Source: Psychrobacter okhotskensis
GTDB lineage: Bacteria; Pseudomonadota; Gammaproteobacteria; Pseudomonadales; Moraxellaceae
Assembly: GCF_013248965.1 (NCBI RefSeq)
Contig: NZ_JABRVQ010000012.1
Coordinates: 30,689-94,688 of the forward strand
DNA: 64,000 bases
Reading direction: 5' to 3'
The position numbers were made by a program, and so were the translations under genes. The notes beneath the pieces are model-generated. The model worked only from the letters and a program-made list of their open reading frames with translations. It searched no databases and was not told where the DNA came from. Shown piece by piece: positions 18,008-24,997 of this stretch; positions within the stretch are counted from its first letter, which is position 1; every line of letters begins with the position of its first letter.

Positions 18008-19684
18008 ATGATGGATAATAATAAAACGAAGAATGAGCCTATCGGTCTCTTTGCCGACAAGGCCTTAAAAGATGAGCCTATCAACGTAGAAAATTCAAAG
18101 ACAGCACTTACCCAGCCTATTAACATTAATAAATCCAGTGCTAGCGATACAACCGACGTCGCCACTTCCATCGATACCAGTTCTAATTCTAATTATGAAG
18201 CAGAAGATTCAACAACTCGCGAGAGTAAGAAAACTACGATAGCCAGCGGTGAGCCATTAAAACTGGCGGTGGTTGGTCATACCAATACGGGTAAGACCTC
18301 TATTTTGCGTACCTTATTACGTGACGTGTACTTTGGTGAAGTCAAAAACGAAGCCGCGACGACACGCCATGTCGAACGCGCCCAATTAACGGATAGTCAG
18401 ACCGGTGAAGTACTGGTGGCGTTATATGATACGCCCGGTTTAGAGGACGCATCGGGATTGATGGATTGGTTAGAAGACAATACCGCCAGTCGTCGCGATG
18501 GTATTGAACGTCTACAGCAATTTTTGGCGGCTGATATCGCTCAAGGTGGTGATGCATTAAGTAGCAATGAGGACTATAGCCAAGAAGCCAAAGTTATCCG
18601 CCAATTGCTGGCAAGTGATATGGCAGTTTATGTTGTCGATGCGCGTGAGCCAGTATTGGGTAAATACAAAGATGAGTTGGCCATTTTATCGTGGGCAGCG
18701 ATACCTGTTATGCCGGTGTTTAATTTTACTGATAGCCAAAATGCCAATATTAATGAATGGCAGACCATGCTGGCAAGAAGCAATCTGCATATCTCTACCC
18801 GTTTTGATTCGGTCGCTTTTGAGTTCGAAGATGAAATGCATTTGTGGCAAAATCTTGCGACCATGCTTACCCATTCAGAAATGCTTGAACAGCTCATGCA
18901 GAGACGCACAGAAGACTGGGCACAGCTATACGATGAGGCCAATATTATCATCGCGGATTTTTTATTGAATGTTGCCGCTTTTGTGCGTGAGATTAGTGAT
19001 GATGATGACCCGATGCCAGTATTGCAGCAGATGCAAGAAGCCGTTCGGCAAAGTGAGCGCGCGATGCAGCACAACTTGCTTAATTTATATAAATTTTATG
19101 ATAATGCGGTGGCAGCAACGCCGCTTGAGTTACAAGCCTATCAGCAAGATCCGTTTGACCCTGAATTGCTAAAAAGCTATGGGATTCGTACGACATCGGG
19201 CGCGGCAGCTGGCGCGTTATTAGGATTGGGCATTGATGCGGCCGCATTGGGCACGACGTTGGGTTTGGGTGCGGCAATAGGCGGTATCGCAGGTGGGTTA
19301 TTATCGAATACCAGTAGCATTGCTGACCGGATTACTGGGGTAAAACGCTTATACATTGACCCTGCTACCTTAACCTTGCTCGCCACTCGTGCGATAGACT
19401 TACTCACTGCCCTACGCCATCGCGGTCACGCTGCGACTGATGCCACGCAACTATTATACAAAGGTGAGAATGACGGCAGCGACCCATCAGCTGAAAATAA
19501 CAGTGAAGTAGACAACGCTGTGACGCCATGGTCAACGAACAAACTACCAAGCGAGCTTAAAAAAGCACGCGGTAAACCGCAGTGGTCATCGCTCAGTAGT
19601 GGTAAAGCAGAGCTTGCCCAAAGTTTGCGACTCGATATGGCATGGTCGCTTTCTGGGAAGTTGCAATCACATAGGCGTGAGTAG
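18008..19684 (+). CDS. DUF3482 GTPase, Era/TrmE-like
   Basis: A 558-residue protein with a ~80-residue disordered Ser/Thr/Asp leader, then a P-loop GTPase domain (G1 GHTNTGKTS at residues 90-98, G3 DTPGLED about 50 residues later). A long helical region follows, with a glycine-zipper hydrophobic segment (Ala-Gly-Ala-Leu-Leu-Gly-Leu-Gly type) near residues 405-440 that could insert into membrane. The start at 18008 (weak GGGAT before it) is chosen over the ATG at 17951, which lacks a ribosome site; 18011 is equally possible. It is partner of the DUF2868 membrane gene upstream. Confidence 0.75.
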   Translation: MMDNNKTKNEPIGLFADKALKDEPINVENSKTALTQPININKSSASDTTDVATSIDTSSNSNYEAEDSTTRESKKTTIASGEPLKLAVVGHTNTGKTSILRTLLRDVYFGEVKNEAATTRHVERAQLTDSQTGEVLVALYDTPGLEDASGLMDWLEDNTASRRDGIERLQQFLAADIAQGGDALSSNEDYSQEAKVIRQLLASDMAVYVVDAREPVLGKYKDELAILSWAAIPVMPVFNFTDSQNANINEWQTMLARSNLHISTRFDSVAFEFEDEMHLWQNLATMLTHSEMLEQLMQRRTEDWAQLYDEANIIIADFLLNVAAFVREISDDDDPMPVLQQMQEAVRQSERAMQHNLLNLYKFYDNAVAATPLELQAYQQDPFDPELLKSYGIRTTSGAAAGALLGLGIDAAALGTTLGLGAAIGGIAGGLLSNTSSIADRITGVKRLYIDPATLTLLATRAIDLLTALRHRGHAATDATQLLYKGENDGSDPSAENNSEVDNAVTPWSTNKLPSELKKARGKPQWSSLSSGKAELAQSLRLDMAWSLSGKLQSHRRE

Positions 19685-19735
19685 TTAGACAACTCTGCTT
19701 GAATAAAACATATATTTGGTTTTTCAAAGTTGCAT

Positions 19736-20782
19736 TTACGACAATGGCTGCAACAATGCACTTAATGCCTCAGTACCACGTACGTCGGTTTGCTGCAGAT
19801 AAATGGGATAAAGCGGATAACTAGTAAAGCTCTTGTCGATATCATACATCAGCTGCTGCTGGCGCTCAGCACGATGGCGCCAAAACTCATCAGACTGGGC
19901 CGGTGCTATGAGCTGATTGATGACTATCGCTGCTGGCGTGAGTTTGCTGTCTTCTAACTGTTCGATAGCACGTTTGGTCTCAGCCAATGGTAATACATCG
20001 GCGGTCATGACCAATACAATAGCAGTCTGCTGACGGTCATGCAGCAGTGCTCCCGCCTGACGAAACAGCTCTTTACGTTTCTCCAGCACGGATACTGCTT
20101 GCTCCCAGCGGTCAGACTTCTTTTCTGCAAATGGATTTGCCACATTATTTTGCTGAGTTTTATCTTTTTTCTGGCTGCTGTCTTTTTGATTGTGACGGTC
20201 CAAATGTGTCGCTACCGAGCGCAGTTTCGCCTGTCGCCGTTGCTGTGACAGTAATCCATCTGTCCACGCGCCCATCATCTCTGGTAGTACCAGCAATCGC
20301 AAAGTATGTCCAGTTGGAGCGGTATCAAAAATAATATGCTCATAATTGGCATCTGCTGCCGCGACCAAATGCTGACACATCGATTCGAGCATAGCGGCTT
20401 CTTGGGCACCAGGGGCAGATTTTGATAGCCTGAGATGCTTACGAATTTTGGGTATCATATCTGGATTGGCGTAGGCGGTAATCGTGCGCTCAACTTGAGC
20501 AAAATGCGCATCGACGATGACATCAGGATTGAGCTCAATGGCATCTAGATACGGTGTGATAGCGGTTTTTTCGTTATTGAGACGTACCTTTAACACATCA
20601 CCCAAGCTATGCGCTGGATCGGTTGAGACAATCAATGTTTTTTGTTGTTGGCCAGCATAATAGCTGGCAAGTGCAGCGGCCGTCGTGGTTTTGCCCACAC
20701 CGCCCTTGCCACCGACGAATATAATCGGTTGCGTCGCCAGTTGGTCTACTAATCCGTGTAGAGGGTATAAAGCCATACTCAT
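19736..20782 (-). CDS. ArsA/Get3-family ATPase
   Basis: A 348-residue single-domain ArsA-type P-loop ATPase. Deviant Walker A GGKGGVGKTT is at residues 24-33, STDPAHSLGD (switch I) follows at about 53, and FDTAPTGHTLRLL (switch II/A-loop) near 151. A Lys/Gln-rich insertion lies near 195-215. Known relatives are the arsenite-pump ATPase and the tail-anchored protein chaperone Get3; no arsB, arsR or arsC is nearby, so arsenite export is unlikely. It lies directly downstream of the cory-CC-star gene and of cstA on the same strand, an arrangement seen repeatedly in proteobacteria. Confidence 0.8.
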   Translation of the reverse strand: MSMALYPLHGLVDQLATQPIIFVGGKGGVGKTTTAAALASYYAGQQQKTLIVSTDPAHSLGDVLKVRLNNEKTAITPYLDAIELNPDVIVDAHFAQVERTITAYANPDMIPKIRKHLRLSKSAPGAQEAAMLESMCQHLVAAADANYEHIIFDTAPTGHTLRLLVLPEMMGAWTDGLLSQQRRQAKLRSVATHLDRHNQKDSSQKKDKTQQNNVANPFAEKKSDRWEQAVSVLEKRKELFRQAGALLHDRQQTAIVLVMTADVLPLAETKRAIEQLEDSKLTPAAIVINQLIAPAQSDEFWRHRAERQQQLMYDIDKSFTSYPLYPIYLQQTDVRGTEALSALLQPLS

Positions 20783-20788
20783 GTCTCA

Positions 20789-20816
20789 ATTATTAATTGT
20801 TAATTATTAATTGTTA
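20789..20816. repeat. 14-bp tandem duplication before the ArsA gene
   Basis: ATTATTAATTGTTA occurs twice head to tail (20789-20802, 20803-20816), immediately upstream of the ArsA start at 20782. It is a short AT-only repeat that could vary by slippage and alter translation or promoter spacing. Confidence 0.6.
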
Positions 20817-20865
20817 ATCAATAGAATCTTTAATCTAAATAGATATGACTAAAAAACGGCTATGA

Positions 20866-21147
20866 CTAGCAGCAACCAACGTGATCAAAGGGACATCTGT
20901 CCATACCCATGCGGGTGTGCCACTCATGGAAGTTTTCTAAAAATAATGGCTGTAGCTCTAACGTATAAAAGCTGGCAGGATTATCAATGCCTAAGCTCTC
21001 AGCGAACATCAGCAGCATAAAGAAATCTTCTTCATCACGTGCAGCACGTGCCATCGTCTGGCGATAAGGCGCATGATAGAACTCATTCAGCCCTGCCACG
21101 AACCGCTGCCACCATGGCTGAGTGTTTTCTATATTATCTGTCGTCAT
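20866..21147 (-). CDS. cory-CC-star family protein
   Basis: A 93-residue protein ending in Cys-Cys directly before the stop, the feature that names the family. The middle (FYHAPYRQTMARAARDEEDF, then MFAESLGIDNPASFYTLEL and FHEWHTRMGMD) fits the family as I remember it. The start at 21147 is preferred (GGGA site 5-8 bases before) over an upstream in-frame ATG at 21285 that runs through repeat DNA. The function is unknown; these small proteins travel with ArsA-type ATPases and CstA. The terminal CC and nearby Cys could bind metal or form a thiol relay. Confidence 0.7.
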   Translation of the reverse strand: MTTDNIENTQPWWQRFVAGLNEFYHAPYRQTMARAARDEEDFFMLLMFAESLGIDNPASFYTLELQPLFLENFHEWHTRMGMDRCPFDHVGCC

Positions 21148-21221
21148 TATCGTCCCATTTACTAGATTTTTGTTTTTCACCGTTTTCTTAAATGATTGCT
21201 CGTATTTTGAGTCTTTCTTAT

Positions 21222-21311
21222 TATAATCAGTGAAAAGTAATATCGATACCTCACGCACTGCTGATATCAGCCATAACGTCGCCATTTTAGGATATTTTAA
21301 CTATATCTATC
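21222..21311. repeat. TATAGTCAGT-associated repeat, short copy
   Basis: Positions 21226-21271 match 24850-24895 nearly base for base (CAGTGAAAAGTAATATCG, then TCACGCACTGCTGATATCA). The ~46-base palindromic centre present in the 24847 copy is missing here, while the tail ATATTTTAACTATATCTAT corresponds to the end of that copy. Confidence 0.7.
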
Positions 21312-21323
21312 ATGCCTATTTCA

Positions 21324-21363
21324 TACAAAAAACGCCAGCAGTTGCTGCTAGCGTTTTTTTGTA
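21324..21363 (-). terminator. Terminator after cstA
   Basis: ACAAAAAACGC-CAGCAG pairs with CTGCTA-GCGTTTTTTTGT around a 3-base loop. On the minus strand it follows the cstA stop (21402) and ends in Ts. It is symmetrical enough to act both ways. It implies that cory-CC-star and the ArsA gene have their own promoter in 21148-21323. Confidence 0.8.
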
Positions 21364-21401
21364 TATCTATTCCAATAGTGATTAGACGTTATATCTAGAT
21401 A

Positions 21402-23087
21402 TTACTTTTCAATATTGCTTTTACCTTTATGCAAGGTCCACTCTTTACGCAATACCGATAGACTCTCAAACGTCACTAAAATCGTTGCGACTAGAATGAT
21501 GATGTCCATAATGATAAGCAGCCAATTACCATCAACGTAAAAGGTTTTGAGCTGAATCAATAAAGCAAAAACCGTCATCACTAACAAGAATGACAATGGC
21601 GCCAAGGTGTACCAAACTGGCTTACCTTTACGTAATAAAATGACAGTAACGATCATGAGGGTTAACGCGGCCATGAGCTGATTGGTCGTACCAAATAACG
21701 GCCAAATAATCATACCGCCAGCACCGTCGATACCACCCGCGCCAAATGCCAACAGTAGACAGCTTCCGACAGCGAGCAACGTAGCTACTACGCTCTTATT
21801 AAGAACGGGGATGTTATAAAATTCACCAAATTCTTGGAAAATATAACGTTGTAAGCGCACCCCAGTATCCATAGTCGTCCCTGCGAACAAGGCTGCCATG
21901 ACAGTCAGCATGGTCTGAGATAGCACCATGTCAATGCCCACACCGGCATTTAAGATGGTCGCGCCACCATCAATAAAGGCACCGATAGAACCGTCGCCAA
22001 ATTTTTGATAAACCGCTTCCCAATCTCCTAGAGTCGCAAAACCTGCTGTGGCTGCGAGAATGGCTCCTAGGGCAAGCATGCCCTCACCCAATGCACCGAA
22101 GTAACCAACAAAGCGCACATCCTCTTCTTTATCAATCTGTTTTGAGGTAGTTCCCGTAGCTACCAATCCATGGAAGCCTGAGATGGCGCCACAGGCAATC
22201 GTGACAAACAATAATGGCATCAAGGAAGGTGTGCCAACTGGTAGCGCCGTGTTTATGGCTGGCGCGACAATGTTGGGGGTCGCAATAAAAATCGCGGCGT
22301 ACAATAAAATCAAACCGACAAATAACTGTAAACCATTAATATAATCACGTGGTTGTAGCAGCATCCATACCGGCAATAAAGAAGCGATGGCTGCATAAGC
22401 AAATAAAATAATAATCCATAGCGCATTATCAGGCAGACCTAAAAAAGTCTCAGGTAATACAATGGGGAACATAGGACCAAGATAGATCAGCCCGTATAAA
22501 GCACTGACCCCAATGATGGAGACCCAAACCAAATTCATCTTGTAGCGATAAATACACTGCCCGATGATAAAGGCCACTATCAACGCGCCCCAAACCGGTA
22601 ATACGGCAGAGGGCGTTTTGATCATCATATTAGCAATAGCGACGCCAAATACAGCATTCACCATCAATAATAATAAAAAGATAACGACCATCATCAAGCT
22701 ACGAACACGTGTACCCATGACGGTACCGGCAATAGAGCCAATCGATTGACCTCTATTGCGCATACTGGCCCAAATGGCCGACATATCATGTACGCCTGCC
22801 ATAAAAATAGTACCCAAAACCACCCAAATAATGGCCGGTACCCAGCCCCAAATAACCGCAATCGCAGGACCAATGATTGGAGCAGCCCCTGCCACCGATG
22901 TAAAATGATGTCCCCATAATACATACTTATTGGTGGGAATATAATCTACCCCATCCTTCATCGTATGCGCTGGCGTGGGACGACTGTTGTCCAATGCCAA
23001 AATCTTGGTGGCGATAAACTTCGAATAAAATACATAACCGCAGAGCATTGCGGCGACACCAACTAACAGTACAATAGCACTATTCAT
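21402..23087 (-). CDS. cstA: CstA-family transporter (short form)
   Basis: A 561-residue inner-membrane protein with about 15 hydrophobic helices. The family's opening region is clear: DGVDYIPTNKYVLWGHHFTSVAGAAPIIGPAIA, followed by VHDMSAIWASMRNRGQSIG. E. coli CstA (701) and BtsT, which imports pyruvate, are longer; this shorter class is the one seen beside ArsA and cory-CC-star genes. The likely role is uptake of peptides or pyruvate-like compounds under starvation. GGGAG precedes the ATG. A palindrome sits about 150 bases upstream, in the divergent region. Confidence 0.88.
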   Translation of the reverse strand: MNSAIVLLVGVAAMLCGYVFYSKFIATKILALDNSRPTPAHTMKDGVDYIPTNKYVLWGHHFTSVAGAAPIIGPAIAVIWGWVPAIIWVVLGTIFMAGVHDMSAIWASMRNRGQSIGSIAGTVMGTRVRSLMMVVIFLLLLMVNAVFGVAIANMMIKTPSAVLPVWGALIVAFIIGQCIYRYKMNLVWVSIIGVSALYGLIYLGPMFPIVLPETFLGLPDNALWIIILFAYAAIASLLPVWMLLQPRDYINGLQLFVGLILLYAAIFIATPNIVAPAINTALPVGTPSLMPLLFVTIACGAISGFHGLVATGTTSKQIDKEEDVRFVGYFGALGEGMLALGAILAATAGFATLGDWEAVYQKFGDGSIGAFIDGGATILNAGVGIDMVLSQTMLTVMAALFAGTTMDTGVRLQRYIFQEFGEFYNIPVLNKSVVATLLAVGSCLLLAFGAGGIDGAGGMIIWPLFGTTNQLMAALTLMIVTVILLRKGKPVWYTLAPLSFLLVMTVFALLIQLKTFYVDGNWLLIIMDIIILVATILVTFESLSVLRKEWTLHKGKSNIEK

Positions 23088-23233
23088 CTTATCTCTCCCT
23101 AGACAAGTAGTAGATAGCCTTATGAGTTCAAGCTTTTTAAAGCAAAGTATAAAAAATATGCTAGATTAGTGGGCGGTGAGTGACTCAGATCACCCGTTAT
23201 TAGGGAAATAACAGCACTCCCGTCAGATCATTA

Positions 23234-23286
23234 CTAGGGTGTGTCCTCATTTTTATTACCATTTTTAGAATGAGGACACACCCTAG
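23234..23286. repeat. Perfect palindrome of the AGGGYGTGTC family
   Basis: Eighteen-base arms (23234-23251 and 23269-23286) are perfectly complementary around a 17-base loop. The position is between two divergent genes (starts at 23087 and 23440), where no terminator is needed. It shares its tip with 4072, 15464 and 31871. The remainder of 23088-23439 is AT-rich promoter DNA for both genes. Confidence 0.75.
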
Positions 23287-23439
23287 CTAAAAAAAACCTT
23301 GCATTGTAAAGTTAGAACACGCCACTAGTCAACATATAGTGTGATGAATCTTTGCTTAGCATGAGGTTTAAATAGTAACTGATTTGACAAGGGATGTAAC
23401 GTTGGTAAGACGTTAAAAACAACAAATAAAGGAGTTATA

Positions 23440-24108
23440 ATGACACACTATTTTGGATTCGTACCTTCACCTAAACTCAAAGCGCTGATCGAAGAGGCAG
23501 AACAAGTTATCGCTACTGATGCAAAGGTAGATTATTACCCTTATCGCGATGCCCTAAGCCATCAAACCGCCCGAGACTTGATTGATAACTTATTGGTTGG
23601 CTTGGTAGATATTATTCCAAACCCTGAGCGTCAAGCATCCATGCGTAAAATCGTTGGAACCATTGAGCGTGCAGCAGACACCCTACTCAATATTTTATTG
23701 GGTAAAGAAAACAATGAAGAGGTATTGCCCAGTTTTCATTTTTTAAGAGATCGGGCCACCTTTATTGATAATGAAGGCGTGAAGCGTATTGGCTTTAAAT
23801 TATCGGATGCCGATGCAAAAACCATTACTGAGGGTTTTGCCGCCATTACACCTGAACACGTTGATAGACCGACCTTTAAAACTGCGCTTGAAACGGTCAA
23901 CGAAGAGACGTTGACTCATTTTGTCAGCCGCTACGCAGAAACGCTAAAGCTTGGCATGATTAAACGTAAGTCCGTGCCAGTTGCTAAAGCCGCCATCGAC
24001 AAAGGCATGAGTATGGCATTGAACAAGCTATTGCCAGACCTACCTGATACCTCATTAAACCGTTTGGCTGACTATTATCGCCCATTCATCGTAAAAAAGC
24101 CTGAATAA
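23440..24108 (+). CDS. Hypothetical protein, soluble, helical
   Basis: I do not recognise this 222-residue protein. It has no signal peptide or membrane helix and reads as mostly helical. A conserved-looking central block is HFLRDRATFIDNEGVKRIGF; the C-terminus is LADYYRPFIVKKPE. An AAAGGAG site precedes the ATG, which with ordinary codon use supports real coding. It is monocistronic, divergent from cstA and ~100 bases upstream of hpt. Confidence 0.65.
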   Translation: MTHYFGFVPSPKLKALIEEAEQVIATDAKVDYYPYRDALSHQTARDLIDNLLVGLVDIIPNPERQASMRKIVGTIERAADTLLNILLGKENNEEVLPSFHFLRDRATFIDNEGVKRIGFKLSDADAKTITEGFAAITPEHVDRPTFKTALETVNEETLTHFVSRYAETLKLGMIKRKSVPVAKAAIDKGMSMALNKLLPDLPDTSLNRLADYYRPFIVKKPE

Positions 24109-24151
24109 CGGCTACATTAGAAACTATTATGTTTTTATTAAGGCGGTAGTG

Positions 24152-24181
24152 TTGGGCAAATTTGCTAAAATTTGCTAAAAT
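24152..24181 (+). promoter_or_regulatory. Candidate hpt promoter with tandem 10-mer
   Basis: TTGGGC (24152-24157), an 18-base spacer and TAAAAT (24176-24181) make a plausible promoter. The spacer and -10 are built from TTTGCTAAAA repeated twice (24161-24180). Confidence 0.4.
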
Positions 24182-24210
24182 AGGCGGCACTTTTATCGAA
24201 GGCGCAACTC

Positions 24211-24774
24211 ATGACCCAAATTAGTAATCAAGAAATCGAAAAAACCCTGCGCAACTCAGAGTGCCTTATCAGCAGTATCGAAGTAGCCGCTGCTTATGAG
24301 CGTCTTGCCGCCCAACTCAACCTACACTATGCTGGTCTAAACCCAATCGTGATGGTGGTTATGAACGGTGGTCTTATCCCAGCCGGTCAACTACTCACTC
24401 ACCTGACTTTTTATCATCGTATGCACTATATCCACGCTTCGCGCTATCGTGATAATGAAGGGACCAACGAGCTTGATTGGAAGTTTAAGCCTGATGTCAG
24501 CATCGAGGGCGAGCACGTCTTGTTGATCGATGATATTTTTGACGAAGGTATTACTCTAAAAGCAGTGGTTGAAGAATTGAGTAAAGAAAAGCCTCTCTCT
24601 ATCGAGTCTTGCGTACTACTTAATAAACAACATGATCGCAAAGTAGAAGGTTTTGACGTTGATTTTGTTGGTATTGATGTCGCGGACCGTTATGTCTACG
24701 GCTGTGGTATGGATTTTCATGGTTACCTGCGTCATCTACCGGGTATCTACGCTATTAAAGAAGACAAAGTCTAA
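24211..24774 (+). CDS. hpt: Hypoxanthine-guanine phosphoribosyltransferase-like purine salvage enzyme
   Basis: A 187-residue type I phosphoribosyltransferase that would convert hypoxanthine or guanine with PRPP to the nucleotide. The PRPP-binding motif VLLIDDIFDEGITL is at residues 103-116. MVVMNGGLIPAG near 48-59 is the first phosphate-binding loop, and VDFVGIDVADRYVYGCGMD near 150 forms the base-recognition region. Length is normal. AAGG precedes the ATG. Purine specificity cannot be assigned from motifs alone. Confidence 0.85.
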   Translation: MTQISNQEIEKTLRNSECLISSIEVAAAYERLAAQLNLHYAGLNPIVMVVMNGGLIPAGQLLTHLTFYHRMHYIHASRYRDNEGTNELDWKFKPDVSIEGEHVLLIDDIFDEGITLKAVVEELSKEKPLSIESCVLLNKQHDRKVEGFDVDFVGIDVADRYVYGCGMDFHGYLRHLPGIYAIKEDKV

Positions 24775-24793
24775 ATCTTCGTATTTGAATTTT

Positions 24794-24822
24794 AAAAAAG
24801 CATCCGATTTGGATGCTTTTTT
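24794..24822 (+). terminator. Terminator after hpt
   Basis: AAAAAAGCATCC pairs perfectly with GGATGCTTTTTT around GATTT, 20 bases after the stop. Confidence 0.9.
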
Positions 24823-24846
24823 AATGCCTAACTATACTGTTTGTTA

Positions 24847-24989
24847 AATATAGTCAGTGAAAAGTAATATCGAACCATCACGCACTGCTGATATCAATTT
24901 TTCTTGCTTGCTGTGCCTGCGCAGACAGAGGCGACAAAAAATTGATATCAGCAATACCATAGCGTTTTTAGTATATTTTGATATCTATA
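24847..24989. repeat. TATAGTCAGT-associated repeat, full copy with palindromic centre
   Basis: It begins TATAGTCAGTGAAAAG and ends ATATTTTGATATCTAT. The centre (24897-24942) runs from ATTTTTCTTGCTTGC to GGCGACAAAAAAT and is flanked on both sides by TGATATCA. Related copies are at 21222 (no centre), 42968 (diverged) and 62314 (centre inverted). It lies between hpt and the end of recD. Confidence 0.75.
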
Positions 24990-24997
24990 CGAGGCAA

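Noticed and set aside
18628..19074. 148-residue frame antisense to the DUF3482 GTPase
   Set aside because: Cys/Ser-rich composition typical of an antisense shadow; the plus strand has clear GTPase motifs.
19736..20782. Arsenite-pump ATPase of an ars operon
   Set aside because: No arsB, arsC, arsR or arsD in the window; the context is CstA and cory-CC-star.
21148..21285. N-terminal extension of the cory-CC-star gene
   Set aside because: The added residues come from a dispersed repeat and lack a ribosome site; the family starts near 21147.
24161..24180. Tandem TTTGCTAAAA as a possible small CRISPR or satellite
   Set aside because: Only two adjacent units with no spacers; better read as promoter DNA of hpt.
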